From Paraburkholderia solisilvae (GTDB lineage Bacteria > Pseudomonadota > Gammaproteobacteria > Burkholderiales > Burkholderiaceae), in the NCBI RefSeq assembly GCF_902859875.1, contig NZ_CADIKF010000050.1, positions 1 to 54,191 of the forward strand: a stretch of 54,191 bases of DNA, given 5' to 3'. The notes under the pieces are model-generated. The model did not search any database and was not told where the DNA came from. It worked only from the letters and a program-made list of their open reading frames with translations. Shown piece by piece: positions 34,808 to 43,308 of this stretch. Positions within the stretch are counted from its first letter, which is position 1; every line of letters begins with the position of its first letter. The position numbers were made by a program, and so were the translations under genes.

Positions 34808-35074
34808 ACCGGCGAGACGGCGGTGCGCGCCCATCCCGGTCGACCATAAGGCGTGTCATCGTGTCGTGCGCGCGCCTCACCGTTCCGCAACGCCTTCGCC
34901 GCGCTCTCCCTCAGCGGTGAGCGCACGGCGGCGACCGGCGTTATCGGGAACCGCGTGGGCTGCGCGTGTGGCCGCGGTTCGCCGTGACAGGCTGCGGCGA
35001 GCACCCCGCCGCGGCCGTAAGCGCGCGGCGACCCGGACACAGCGTGACACGAGGCGCGGCCTGCACGCGACGCG

Positions 35075-36373
35075 TCAGAACGCGTAATACGGGCCGTTGC
35101 CCGCGGCGGTCGGCCGTGCTTCGATCGCGGTGTAGATGCGGCGTCCGAAGAAGAACGGCAGTCCCCAGTCGAAGGTCGTGCCGGATATGCCCGCCAGGTT
35201 GTCGAATGCGTTGTTCGAGGTGGCGAACAGCGTCTGTGCGTTGGCAACGGGAAACGACAATGTCACCGTGGCGCCGTCCGTACCGGCCATGGTCGCGGTT
35301 TGCGTCGTTTCGGCCGCCGGGCAGTACCACAGGCCGCACTGCACGAGCGTCGTGCTGGCGAAGAACATGCCGTTGGAGCCGCTGTCGATAAAGCTGCGCG
35401 ACCACGTCTGGCCGTCCGCGGCGGTGACCACGTAGCCGGTCTGCGCGTTCGTTCTGAGCACGGTCGCGCCGCCCAGCGTGTTGTTCGCCTGCGTGCCGAT
35501 TCCGAAGATCAACTGTCCGGTGACGCTCGGTGCGCCGGCATCGGGCACGGCCGGCAGCTCGATGATCACGCCGTTGTTGTTTTCGGCGAAGGCGGCGACC
35601 GGGTTGGTCACTTGCGCGGCGAGCGGCTGCGAGCTCGGTGTGCACGCGCCGCTCATGTCGCATGCGTAGTACCAGCGCGGCAACGCGTTGCGCGTGCATG
35701 CGCTGCCGCAATCCGCGGCGAACAGGCCGACGCCGAGAATGCCGTTCACGTGCAGCGTGGCGGGCGACATCATCGCCGGGCCGGCACTCGCGCAGTCTGC
35801 CGGCACGGTCGGCAACGCCGGGTCGGCGATCACCTGAATCGGCAGGCCGGCCGCGACCTGCCCGGCCATCCGGATATCCGCGGTACGCACCGCGCCCCAT
35901 GTATAACCGCTGCCGAACACGCCGCATTCGCCGCTTACCGTGCCGGCGCCCGCTGTGCCGCCGGCGCCGGCCACGGCCGGCAGCGCGAGTGCGGCGGGCA
36001 GCGCGGACGCAAGCAGGCGCAGCCCTTGCGATCCGGTATCGACCTGCACGTTGTCGATCGTCGCGCATTGTGTCGTTGCGGGCACGCAGAGGGTGACGCT
36101 CGTCGTCAGCATGTTGCGCACGCGGGTCGGCAGCGCATTGATCGCGATCGGCTGCACATTCGGCGTGGTCGACTGCGGAATCGACGGTGCGGCGGCTGGT
36201 GGCGCGCTTACGGGCGCGCTGTTCGGCGCTGTCGTGGCGGGCCGTTGTGCGACGCCGCTATCGCCGCCACCGCCGCCGCATGCGGCAAGGATCGTTGCCG
36301 ACGCCAGCGCGAGCGCGCCCGCGATCGCGTGTGCAATCGGCGCCGCCGCGCGCGCACGTCTTGCGCGTGTCAT
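35075..36373 (-). CDS. DUF3443 lipoprotein with pepsin-like motifs
   Basis: A 432-residue protein from the ATG at 36373. The signal ends in lipobox L-A-A-C (Cys32) followed by a Gly run and a Pro/Ala linker. The body holds D-T-G-S-Q at 112-116 and D-S-G-S-N at 330-334, the two D-[TS]-G-S motifs of pepsin-like aspartic proteases. It also has N-G-I-L-G-V-G near 210 and a C-terminal L-P-F-F-F-G-R-R-I-Y-T-A-I segment like the closing lobe of pepsins. About ten cysteines follow in pairs. DUF3443 has no function known to me. It follows a DUF2844 gene by 61 nt, a pairing common in Burkholderia. No good ribosome site at the chosen start. Confidence 0.82.
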   Translation of the reverse strand: MTRARRARAAAPIAHAIAGALALASATILAACGGGGGDSGVAQRPATTAPNSAPVSAPPAAAPSIPQSTTPNVQPIAINALPTRVRNMLTTSVTLCVPATTQCATIDNVQVDTGSQGLRLLASALPAALALPAVAGAGGTAGAGTVSGECGVFGSGYTWGAVRTADIRMAGQVAAGLPIQVIADPALPTVPADCASAGPAMMSPATLHVNGILGVGLFAADCGSACTRNALPRWYYACDMSGACTPSSQPLAAQVTNPVAAFAENNNGVIIELPAVPDAGAPSVTGQLIFGIGTQANNTLGGATVLRTNAQTGYVVTAADGQTWSRSFIDSGSNGMFFASTTLVQCGLWYCPAAETTQTATMAGTDGATVTLSFPVANAQTLFATSNNAFDNLAGISGTTFDWGLPFFFGRRIYTAIEARPTAAGNGPYYAF

Positions 36374-36434
36374 TTTTGACACGGAAGGCAAAAATGTAGA
36401 GCAGGGAGTTTTTCGCGTACACACGGCTCCTCCG

Positions 36435-36917
36435 TCAAGGCAGATCCGCCGGCACGACGCCGGGCGGTAGCGCGGCCGGCAGCCATGCCCGGCCCACGTA
36501 GCTGCGCATCTGTCCGCCCGAGTCGACCACCACGTCAGGCAGCGCGACGCGCAACGCATGCAGGCTGGCGCCGGCGCCGGCCAGCGCAGCCGCTTGCGCG
36601 CGATAAGACGTCTGGTACTGGCCGAGCAGGCGGTTGAGATCGGGCATCGTCGGGCCCTGCCACGTGTACGCGAAGATCAGACCGTCGCGGGTCGCGTACT
36701 CGCGGATCGCCGTGCCGCCTTCGTCGGTCCACCCGCGGATGCGAATGCCGGCATCGGCGAGCGTGTTGTTCGCAATGGCTTCGCTGCCCGCGTCCGGCGT
36801 CGCGGTCTGCATGCCGCCGAGCTGCGCGCAGGCCGGCCACGCGGTCAGCGCGAACATCGCGCCCGCGACGAGTCCGACGGTCGCGCGCATCATGCTTCGA
36901 TTTATCGCGAAATTCAT
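36435..36917 (-). CDS. DUF2844 exported protein
   Basis: A 160-residue protein with a signal peptide (cleaved after A-W-P-A-C-A, near 31). The ATG at 36917 follows CAGGAG. The body has R-E-Y-A-T-R-D-G-L-I-F-A-Y-T-W-Q-G-P near 72, typical of DUF2844, and no catalytic motif that I recognise. It is probably co-transcribed with the DUF3443 gene downstream and may act with it, for example as an inhibitor, chaperone or partner; that is inference only. Confidence 0.8.
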   Translation of the reverse strand: MNFAINRSMMRATVGLVAGAMFALTAWPACAQLGGMQTATPDAGSEAIANNTLADAGIRIRGWTDEGGTAIREYATRDGLIFAYTWQGPTMPDLNRLLGQYQTSYRAQAAALAGAGASLHALRVALPDVVVDSGGQMRSYVGRAWLPAALPPGVVPADLP

Positions 36918-37321
36918 TGCCAAGGGCTCCTGAGTTTTTTGAGATCGCCGGTTCAAAGTAGCACCTGCGTGGTCCGTCCCATCAACCGTGGGCTGGAGCG
37001 GGCGATTTCGATCTCAAAAATAAGGGCTTCGTGAGCCGGAAATTTCCAGGCAAAACAATGGACTTATCTCGAATTTGACGGTTCGCTCGAATTGCGTGGA
37101 AAACATTGCAGAGTGTTAAATTGCGGTCGCCAGACAGCGCGATCCGCCGGCAAATCGACAAGCACGGCGGATGCGCTTCCACGCGGGCGGATGTCGCGCA
37201 TGACCTCGCGCGGCGTTGCGCGACGTTCCGCGCAACGGCGGTTTTGCATCGAATGCGGGTCGGGTGGGAGTCGAGTCCGGGCCGGGCGCAAATCGGGTTC
37301 GGGTCGGGCAAATCCCGGTTT
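36918..37321. other. intergenic, no gene supported
   Basis: About 400 bp with no frame I can support. A G-rich tract (37255-37320) has repeated GGGTCGGG-like blocks. It lies between the divergent DUF2844 and bamC genes. No dapA precedes bamC here. Confidence 0.5.
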
Positions 37322-37351
37322 TTGCCATCAGGGTCGCCGGACCGGTAAAAT
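37322..37351 (+). promoter_or_regulatory. bamC promoter
   Basis: TTGCCA (37322-37327) and TAAAAT (37346-37351) with an 18-nt spacer, each five of six to consensus, lie about 50 nt before the bamC start. Confidence 0.65.
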
Positions 37352-37402
37352 AGCGGGTTGATCCACGGATACGCCGTGGCGTAGCGGAAGGATTCTCCGA
37401 AC

Positions 37403-38677
37403 ATGACTGATCTTCGTTTCACCACGCGGTTTGCAGCATTGCTGATGGCAGGCGGACTGGTGGCCGGTTGCGGCACGTCGTCGCCGACCAAAATCGATTA
37501 CAAAAGCGACCAGAAATCGAAGGAAGTGTCGCTCGCCGTTCCGCCGAACATGATCGACGAGACCGCCGATCAGCGTTCGCTGCCGCCGCAGGGCGGCCAG
37601 ACGTCCTTTTCCACGCTGCAGCAGGTGCAAAGCTCGGCGCCGCCGGAAACCGCGGTTGTGCCGCAGGTCACCGGCATGCATATCCAGCGCGACGGCACCG
37701 AAAGCTGGCTCGTCGTCGACAGCGAAGCGCCGGATCAGGTCTGGGCGCAGGTGCGCCGCTTCTGGCAGGAACAGGGCTTTCTGCTGGTCGTTGACGACCG
37801 TAAAAGAAGCGTGATGGAAACCGACTGGAACGAAACCCATCCGGCCATCAACGACGGTTTGATCCGCAACACGCTGTCGAAGGCGATGGGCAACTCGTAT
37901 GTGACGGCCGAGCGCAACAAGTACCGCACGCGTCTCGAGCCGGCGCCGAACGGCGGCACGTATGTGTTCGTGAGTCAGAAGGGGCTGAGCGAGCAGTTGT
38001 CCGGCGCGAACAACGATTCGAGCACGTGGGTTCCGAAGCCGAACGATCCGGCGCTCGAGGCCGAGTATCTGAAGCGGCTGATGGCGTCGCTCGTGCAGGC
38101 GCAGGCACGTCAGCAGGCGTCCGGCACGACCGGTGGCGGCGAGCTGCAGAACGTCGCGCTGTCGCCGGCCGGTGCGCAAACGGCGCCTAACGCGGCTGCG
38201 GGCAGCACGGCGGCGGGTCCGGCTGGCGCGAACGCCGCGGCTGCGGCGACGGCCGCGCAAAACGTCTCGCTTGCCGCGCAGACGCCGCCGGCATCGAAGG
38301 CGACCGACAGCAGCGCGGGCGCGTCAGCGCAATTTTCGTCGACCGAACTGACGCTCGGCGAACCGTACGACCGCGCATGGCTGCGCGTCGGCCTTGCGCT
38401 CGATCGCAGCAACTTCACGGTCGACGATCGCGACCGTACGCGCGGCCTGTACTTCGTGCGCTATGTCGATCCGAAGGACATGACGTCAGCCGAACAGGGC
38501 TTCTGGAGCCAGATTTTCCACGGCCGCAAGGAGAAGGTCGCGAAGCAGTATCGCGTGAACGTGCGCGCGATTACGCCGAACCAGACGCGCGTCGCGGTGA
38601 TCGACGACAAGGGCACGATCGATTCGTCGCCGCAGGCGAAGCAGATCATGTCGCTGATGGTCGATCAGCTGCAGTAA
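37403..38677 (+). CDS. bamC: outer membrane assembly factor BamC
   Basis: A 424-residue lipoprotein (lipobox L-V-A-G-C, Cys23) of the NlpB/BamC family. Residues 24-80 form the unstructured segment that binds BamD. Two helix-grip domains follow, about 85-230 (W-L-V-V-D-S-E-A-P-D-Q-V-W near 103) and 315-424 (L-G-E-P-Y-D-R-A-W near 321; G-L-Y-F-V-R-Y-V-D near 352), joined by an Ala/Gly-rich linker that makes it longer than the 344-residue E. coli protein. It belongs to the BAM complex that folds outer-membrane proteins. Start follows GGAAGGA. Own promoter and terminator; it stands as a single-gene unit. Confidence 0.92.
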   Translation: MTDLRFTTRFAALLMAGGLVAGCGTSSPTKIDYKSDQKSKEVSLAVPPNMIDETADQRSLPPQGGQTSFSTLQQVQSSAPPETAVVPQVTGMHIQRDGTESWLVVDSEAPDQVWAQVRRFWQEQGFLLVVDDRKRSVMETDWNETHPAINDGLIRNTLSKAMGNSYVTAERNKYRTRLEPAPNGGTYVFVSQKGLSEQLSGANNDSSTWVPKPNDPALEAEYLKRLMASLVQAQARQQASGTTGGGELQNVALSPAGAQTAPNAAAGSTAAGPAGANAAAAATAAQNVSLAAQTPPASKATDSSAGASAQFSSTELTLGEPYDRAWLRVGLALDRSNFTVDDRDRTRGLYFVRYVDPKDMTSAEQGFWSQIFHGRKEKVAKQYRVNVRAITPNQTRVAVIDDKGTIDSSPQAKQIMSLMVDQLQ

Positions 38678-38737
38678 CGGCTGGGAGTGACGGCCGCGAG
38701 CAGCGGCCGCCATGCACGGTCCAGGCCGTGAAAGTGC

Positions 38738-38773
38738 AAATGCCGCAGGACGGAAACGTCCTGCGGCATTTTT
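38738..38773 (+). terminator. intrinsic terminator after bamC
   Basis: AAATGCCGCAGGACG pairs with CGTCCTGCGGCATTT (15 bp) around GAAA, followed by further Ts. Strong; the A-rich left flank also allows function on the minus strand for the convergent exporter gene. Confidence 0.93.
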
Positions 38774-38843
38774 CATGTGCAGCGCGGTTTGTCCGGCCGC
38801 GGGCGGTGCCGGGCGTATTCGGATGCGCCCGATCCGATCTGCC

Positions 38844-39794
38844 TCAGGACTTATCCACTGCCGCCGCCGCGCCGCTGCGCGTGCCGACGCCTGGAATCCG
38901 CTTGACGACGCCGGTCGCGAGCGCCGTGCCGACGAGAATCACCGCGCAGCCCGCGAGCATACCGGCCGACACGCGTTCGCCGAGAAACAGCGCGCCCCAC
39001 AGGATGCCGAATACCGGAATCACGAACGTCACCGTGATCGCGCGGGCCGGACCGGCGACCGCGATCAGGTGGAAAAACAGCATGTACGCAATGCCGGTGC
39101 AGCCGACGCCGAGGCACAGCACCGCGCTCCACGCGTGCAGCGAAATCGGCGCGGCGGGCCATTGCGCGATCGCGAACGGCAGCAGCACGACGGTCGCGCC
39201 GATCATGGTGCCGGTCGCGACCGTCAACGCATCGACGCCCATCAGGTGGCGCTTCGTATAGCTGGCCGCGATGCCGTACAGTAGCGTCGCGCCGAGCGCC
39301 GCGGCGGCGGCGAGCGCGGTGGTGGCCGGCGTTGCGCTCGCACCGTTGGCGGCCGGCGCAACGATCTGATCCCAGACCAGCATCAGCACGCCGGCAAAAC
39401 CGATCGCGAGGCCGATGCTGCGCAGCGCGCTCAAGCGGTCCTTCAGCCAGATGAACGCGACGACCGCGCCCCACAGCGGCGTGGTCGCGTTGATCACCGA
39501 TGTCACTCCGGCCGACAACGTGAGCTCGGCGTACGCGAACAGGCAGAAGGGCGCCGCCGAATTCAGCACGCCGACCACCGCGAGCGGCCACGCTTGCCGC
39601 CGCAGCGTGCCGGCCGACGCGCGCAGCGGACGCCGCACAATCAGGACCACGATCAGAAACAGCGCGCCGATGCCGACGCGCAATGCCATCAGCGGCGTGA
39701 CGCCGAAGTCGGCTACGCCGATGCGGATAAACAGGAACGACGCGCCCCATAGGGCGGCGAGAATCAGTAGTTGAACGATATTGATCGGAGTCAT
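38844..39794 (-). CDS. EamA/DMT-family transporter
   Basis: A 316-residue inner-membrane protein with two EamA repeats (about 6-140 and 155-295) totalling ten spans. Typical blocks are A-L-W-G-A-S-F-L-F-I-R near 12 and P-V-F-G-I-L-W-G-A-L-F-L-G-E near 254. I prefer the ATG at 39794, because the first span follows at once; an ATG at 39836 would add 14 polar residues. Neither has a clear ribosome site. These drug/metabolite exporters handle amino acids or other small molecules; the substrate is unknown. It has no operon partner. Confidence 0.85.
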   Translation of the reverse strand: MTPINIVQLLILAALWGASFLFIRIGVADFGVTPLMALRVGIGALFLIVVLIVRRPLRASAGTLRRQAWPLAVVGVLNSAAPFCLFAYAELTLSAGVTSVINATTPLWGAVVAFIWLKDRLSALRSIGLAIGFAGVLMLVWDQIVAPAANGASATPATTALAAAAALGATLLYGIAASYTKRHLMGVDALTVATGTMIGATVVLLPFAIAQWPAAPISLHAWSAVLCLGVGCTGIAYMLFFHLIAVAGPARAITVTFVIPVFGILWGALFLGERVSAGMLAGCAVILVGTALATGVVKRIPGVGTRSGAAAAVDKS

Positions 39795-39934
39795 TGGTGG
39801 GACGTCACGCGCAGTTGAGTCAGGACGTGCAGGCATCGTATCACCGGCAATCGGGCGAACAGTTCACGCTGGAATGAAATAGCAAGAAACGGGAAACCGG
39901 ATGCGTGCGTCCCGGCAGTGCCGGCGTGCGATGT

Positions 39935-39973
39935 AAAAACGGGCGGCGCCTGAAAAAGGCGCCGCCCGTTTTT
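39935..39973. terminator. bidirectional intrinsic terminator
   Basis: ACGGGCGGCGCCT pairs with AGGCGCCGCCCGT (13 bp) around GAAAA, flanked by A-run on the left and T-run on the right. It lies 60 nt after the lactate permease stop, so on the minus strand it ends that transcript. Confidence 0.95.
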
Positions 39974-40033
39974 CAACGCAAGGCCGCCACGCAAGCGCCG
40001 CGCGCGAGGCGCGGCGCAGCGCTTATCGAATGC

Positions 40034-41632
40034 TCAATGCGGAATCATCCCTTGCAGGTAGTTCTGCTGCAGCCACACCAGAATACCGAGCAGGATGGTG
40101 AGGAAAATCGAGTGCTTGAAGGTCTTCGCGAACACGACGCCTTCCTTGCCCTTGAGCTCGGTTGTCGCGACACCGGTCGAGATGTTTTGCGGCGAGATCA
40201 TCTTGCCCATCACCCCGCCCGACGAGTTGGTCGCGGCCATCAGCACCGGGTGCAGATTCAGCTGATTCGCGGCGACCACCTGCAGATTGCCGAACAGCGC
40301 GTTGCCGGACGTATCGCTGCCGGACAGGAACACCGCGACCCAGCCGAGGAACGCCGACACCAGCGGGAAGAACGCGCCGACCGATGCGACACCGAGGCCG
40401 AGCGTGTAGTTCAGGCCCGAGTAGTTCATCAGATAGGCGAGGCCGACGATCGTCGCGACCGTGAAGATCGCGATGCGCGTTTGCACCCAGGTATCGATCA
40501 CCGCGCGGCCGAACTCGGACGGCTTCAGGCCGACCACGAACGACGTGATGATGGCGGCGACGAGAATCGCGGTGCCGGTCGCGAGCGGCTGGAAGTCCCA
40601 GATCGCGCCATACGGCTGGTTATAGAGCGTGATGTAGACCGCCTTGTCGAGGCCCGGCCACGGCACCTTCACGTCGCCGATCAGGAAGATCTTCGCGACG
40701 GTCCAGATAATCACGACCGCCGACACGATCAGCCACGGATACCAGCCCTGAATGCCGCTGATTTCGCTGCGCACTTCGTTCGCGCGGTCGATGTTGATCG
40801 CGAACTCAGGGTCCGGCGCCGGACGCCAGACGCGCAGGAAGAGAATCGTCACGACCAGCGACACGAGCGACGACAGCACGTCGGTCAGGCTGTAGTTGAT
40901 GTAGTTCGACGTGACGAACTGCGTGAGCGCGAAGCTGCCGCCCGACACGAACAGCACCGGCCAGATGCTCAGCATCTTGCGGAAGCCCGAGTACACGGTG
41001 AGCACGTAGAACGGCAGCAGGAACGCGAAGAACGGCAGTTGCCGGCCGACCATCTTGCCGAGCGTATCGGCGGGCAGGTGCGTGACCGCGCCGAGCACCG
41101 TGATCGGCACGCCGAGTGCGCCGAATGCAACCGGCGCGGTGTTGAAGATCAGCGTGAAGGTCAGCGCTTCGAGCGTCGGGAAGCCCATCATGATGAGCAG
41201 CGAGCTCGTGATGGCGATCGGCGTGCCGAAGCCCGAGATGCCTTCGAGCAGCGCGCCGAACGAGAAGCCGACCACGACGAGCACGATGCGCCGGTCATTG
41301 GGCAGGTGATCGATCATCCACATGCGGAAGGCGGCGAAGCGGCCCGAGCGCACCGAGATGTTGTACAGCAGGATCGCGGTGACCACGATCCACATCACCG
41401 GCCAGACCGCGAATACCGCGCCCGCGACGACCGAGTTGATCGCAAGTCCGACGGGGAACTGCCACGCGAAGATGGCGACGAGCAGGCCGACGATCAGCCC
41501 GGCGAGCGATGCCTGCCAGGCGGGACGGCGCGCCCAGCCGAGCAGTATCAGCACGACGATGATCGGAAGGACGGCGACGAGGAACGAGGGGAACAGCGAG
41601 TTACCGATAGGCGTCAACAACTGGTGAAACAT
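40034..41632 (-). CDS. lldP: L-lactate permease
   Basis: A 532-residue permease of the LctP/LldP family with about 13 membrane spans. Blocks seen: F-G-A-L-L-E-G-I-S-G-F-G-T-P-I-A near 127, N-T-A-P-V-A-F-G-A-L-G-V-P near 163, L-S-G-S-D-T-S-G-N-A-L-F-G near 437 and S-S-G-G-V-M-G-K-M-I-S-P-Q-N near 469. Proton-coupled uptake of L-lactate (also D-lactate and glycolate in relatives). ATG at 41632 with AAGGAG 5 nt upstream; a GTG one codon earlier is in frame. No lactate dehydrogenase gene is next to it. Monocistronic, with a strong terminator. Confidence 0.94.
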   Translation of the reverse strand: MFHQLLTPIGNSLFPSFLVAVLPIIVVLILLGWARRPAWQASLAGLIVGLLVAIFAWQFPVGLAINSVVAGAVFAVWPVMWIVVTAILLYNISVRSGRFAAFRMWMIDHLPNDRRIVLVVVGFSFGALLEGISGFGTPIAITSSLLIMMGFPTLEALTFTLIFNTAPVAFGALGVPITVLGAVTHLPADTLGKMVGRQLPFFAFLLPFYVLTVYSGFRKMLSIWPVLFVSGGSFALTQFVTSNYINYSLTDVLSSLVSLVVTILFLRVWRPAPDPEFAINIDRANEVRSEISGIQGWYPWLIVSAVVIIWTVAKIFLIGDVKVPWPGLDKAVYITLYNQPYGAIWDFQPLATGTAILVAAIITSFVVGLKPSEFGRAVIDTWVQTRIAIFTVATIVGLAYLMNYSGLNYTLGLGVASVGAFFPLVSAFLGWVAVFLSGSDTSGNALFGNLQVVAANQLNLHPVLMAATNSSGGVMGKMISPQNISTGVATTELKGKEGVVFAKTFKHSIFLTILLGILVWLQQNYLQGMIPH

Positions 41633-41951
41633 CACGTCTCCTTCTTTGTTATTCGAATCGCCATGGTTCTGCGCCTTACCGCGCGTGACATGGCAAGCCG
41701 AGTGGGAGCAGTACGGATGACGATGGCGCCGCGCAAGCGCGGCTCACCCCGGGTTATTAAGCAGGCGTAGCAGTGGCACACGCAAGGATAGAGCGCGTAC
41801 CGTTTCAGTCAATAGGGAAACTACCTTGAAACGCGAATCGCTGTTCGCGAACCCGCTGAAAAGAGGTCGACGCGCGGGTGGGTCTCTATTTTATGTAATG
41901 AAACTGAATGGTTGGCGGGGCTGCAAGCGCGAGCGGCGTCGCGCTGCCGGG

Positions 41952-42425
41952 TCAATGATGATGGTAGCCGCCGTGTCCGCCGAAACCGAAGTGCAATGAC
42001 ACGGACGGTCCCCACCAGCCGGGATAGCCGTAACCATAACCGTAGCCGTAGTACGGTGGATAGTACGCGGGGTACGCCGGATAGTAAGCAGGCGCGACCA
42101 CGACCGGCGGCGGTGCGTAACCCGCGACGGGCGCCTGTGCTTGTGCCTGCGATTGCGCGGAGGGCGGCGGGCCGGCGCCATCGTCGTTCGCATTTGGACC
42201 CTCGTCTTCGGGTCCGGGGCCGCCAGGCCCAGACGGATGGGTTTGCTCGAGCGCCGGGTCGCGCTGCGTCGCGCCAGACGGCGCGGCGCCCGGGTAAGCC
42301 GGGTAGGCCGGATAAGGGGCCGCGCCATAGTAGCCGTACGGATACGGCCCAACGTAATAACAGCCGGACAGCGCAAGCACCGCAGCAGCGACGCTCACGC
42401 GTGCCGCCATCGGAAACGGATTCAT
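41952..42425 (-). CDS. Pro/Tyr/Gly-rich lipoprotein
   Basis: A 157-residue protein starting at the ATG at 42425 after AGGAG. The lipobox is L-A-L-S-G-C (Cys22), followed at once by Y-Y-V-G. The body is dominated by Y-P-A-Y-P and G-Y-G-Y repeats with a Pro/Gln/Ala-rich centre, and it ends in H-H-H. Such proteins are common in Burkholderia envelopes, without known function. The 3' end lies in a repetitive TAC/CCG-rich stretch. The 320 bp between this gene and lldP show no other gene. Confidence 0.75.
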   Translation of the reverse strand: MNPFPMAARVSVAAAVLALSGCYYVGPYPYGYYGAAPYPAYPAYPGAAPSGATQRDPALEQTHPSGPGGPGPEDEGPNANDDGAGPPPSAQSQAQAQAPVAGYAPPPVVVAPAYYPAYPAYYPPYYGYGYGYGYPGWWGPSVSLHFGFGGHGGYHHH

Positions 42426-42797
42426 GACGTGCTCCTGATACATGATCGCGCGCCAAGCCTGGCGTGCTCAACAGTGATGTTTATGCGGCGAGCTTACGTC
42501 AGTCGCGTCACGCCCGGGTTACCGTCTATTTCACTGCGTTGCAATCGCCGACGCGCGAGCAGAGCGAGCCTGGCCTCGCGGTCGACCCGGCTGAAAATAG
42601 AGCAGGTGGAATGCGAAAGAAGAGACACTGGCGCCGACAGAACGCCGGCACACCGCGAGCAGAAACAGCAGCGTGGCGACGGCGGTTACACAGTCACCGC
42701 CGCCACACCACACGTTTTATGCGTTCATCACGCGAACTGACACGCCACTCATCGCACCACGACGCACGGCCGACATATTCGCGTGATCGTCACACCA
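42426..42797. other. intergenic, no gene supported
   Basis: No coding frame with a ribosome site. A hairpin-prone GGCGGT/ACCGCC pair lies near 42680-42706 without a T-run. Confidence 0.45.
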
Positions 42798-43010
42798 TCA
42801 CTTGCCGACTTCGTGACCGATGATGCCGCCGGCGGCCGCGCCGCCCACCGTCGACAGCGCATTGCCGCCCACCGCCGCACCCGCCGCGCCGCCCAGACCC
42901 GCACCGATCGCGGTGTCGCGCGTATCACGCGACATGCCGCCGCACGCCGACAGACCTGCGACGATCAAGGCAATCGCAGCACCCATACCGATTCGCTTGC
43001 ATGCGTTCAT
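42798..43010 (-). CDS. glycine-zipper lipoprotein (OsmB-like)
   Basis: A 70-residue lipoprotein from the ATG at 43010, preceded by GGGAGTG. The lipobox is G-L-S-A-C (Cys23). The mature part is a glycine zipper: A-I-G-A-G-L-G-G-A-A-G-A-A-V-G-G, then G-G-A-A-A-G-G-I-I-G-H-E-V-G-K. It resembles OsmB/SlyB-type small outer-membrane lipoproteins, often stress induced. Role unknown. Single gene. Confidence 0.85.
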   Translation of the reverse strand: MNACKRIGMGAAIALIVAGLSACGGMSRDTRDTAIGAGLGGAAGAAVGGNALSTVGGAAAGGIIGHEVGK

Positions 43011-43200
43011 GATCCCACTCCCTTGTTCTTGACGGGCGAGCCGCGAATCGTCGCGACTCTTCAACCCTTGCAATCGATGGTATCGCCGCACGCGGTTTCG
43101 ATTTGTGTGAGGTTGTCAGCGAAATGTCGGTTCGGTAATCAAATGTTTCGCCGCGGTCCGAATCTTGCATCGACTTCGGTAAGCACGGCACGCCACACGC

Positions 43201-43235
43201 AAAAAGGCCCGCGCATTCGATGAATGGCGGGCCTT
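43201..43235 (-). terminator. intrinsic terminator of thiC
   Basis: On the minus strand AAGGCCCGC pairs with GCGGGCCTT, with an extra inner 5-bp stem (CATTC/GAATG), and runs into TTTTT. It lies about 75 nt after the thiC stop. Confidence 0.9.
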
Positions 43236-43308
43236 GTCGCGCCGCGCTGATGCAAAGATTGCGTCAGCGCGCGCGTCGGCGGTGCTTTTTACTGCTCGGT
43301 GCCGCGCG

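Noticed and set aside
39905..41770. Plus-strand open frame of about 620 codons over the lactate permease
   Set aside because: The peptide is nearly all charged residues, the mirror of a membrane protein read in reverse; the permease is certain.
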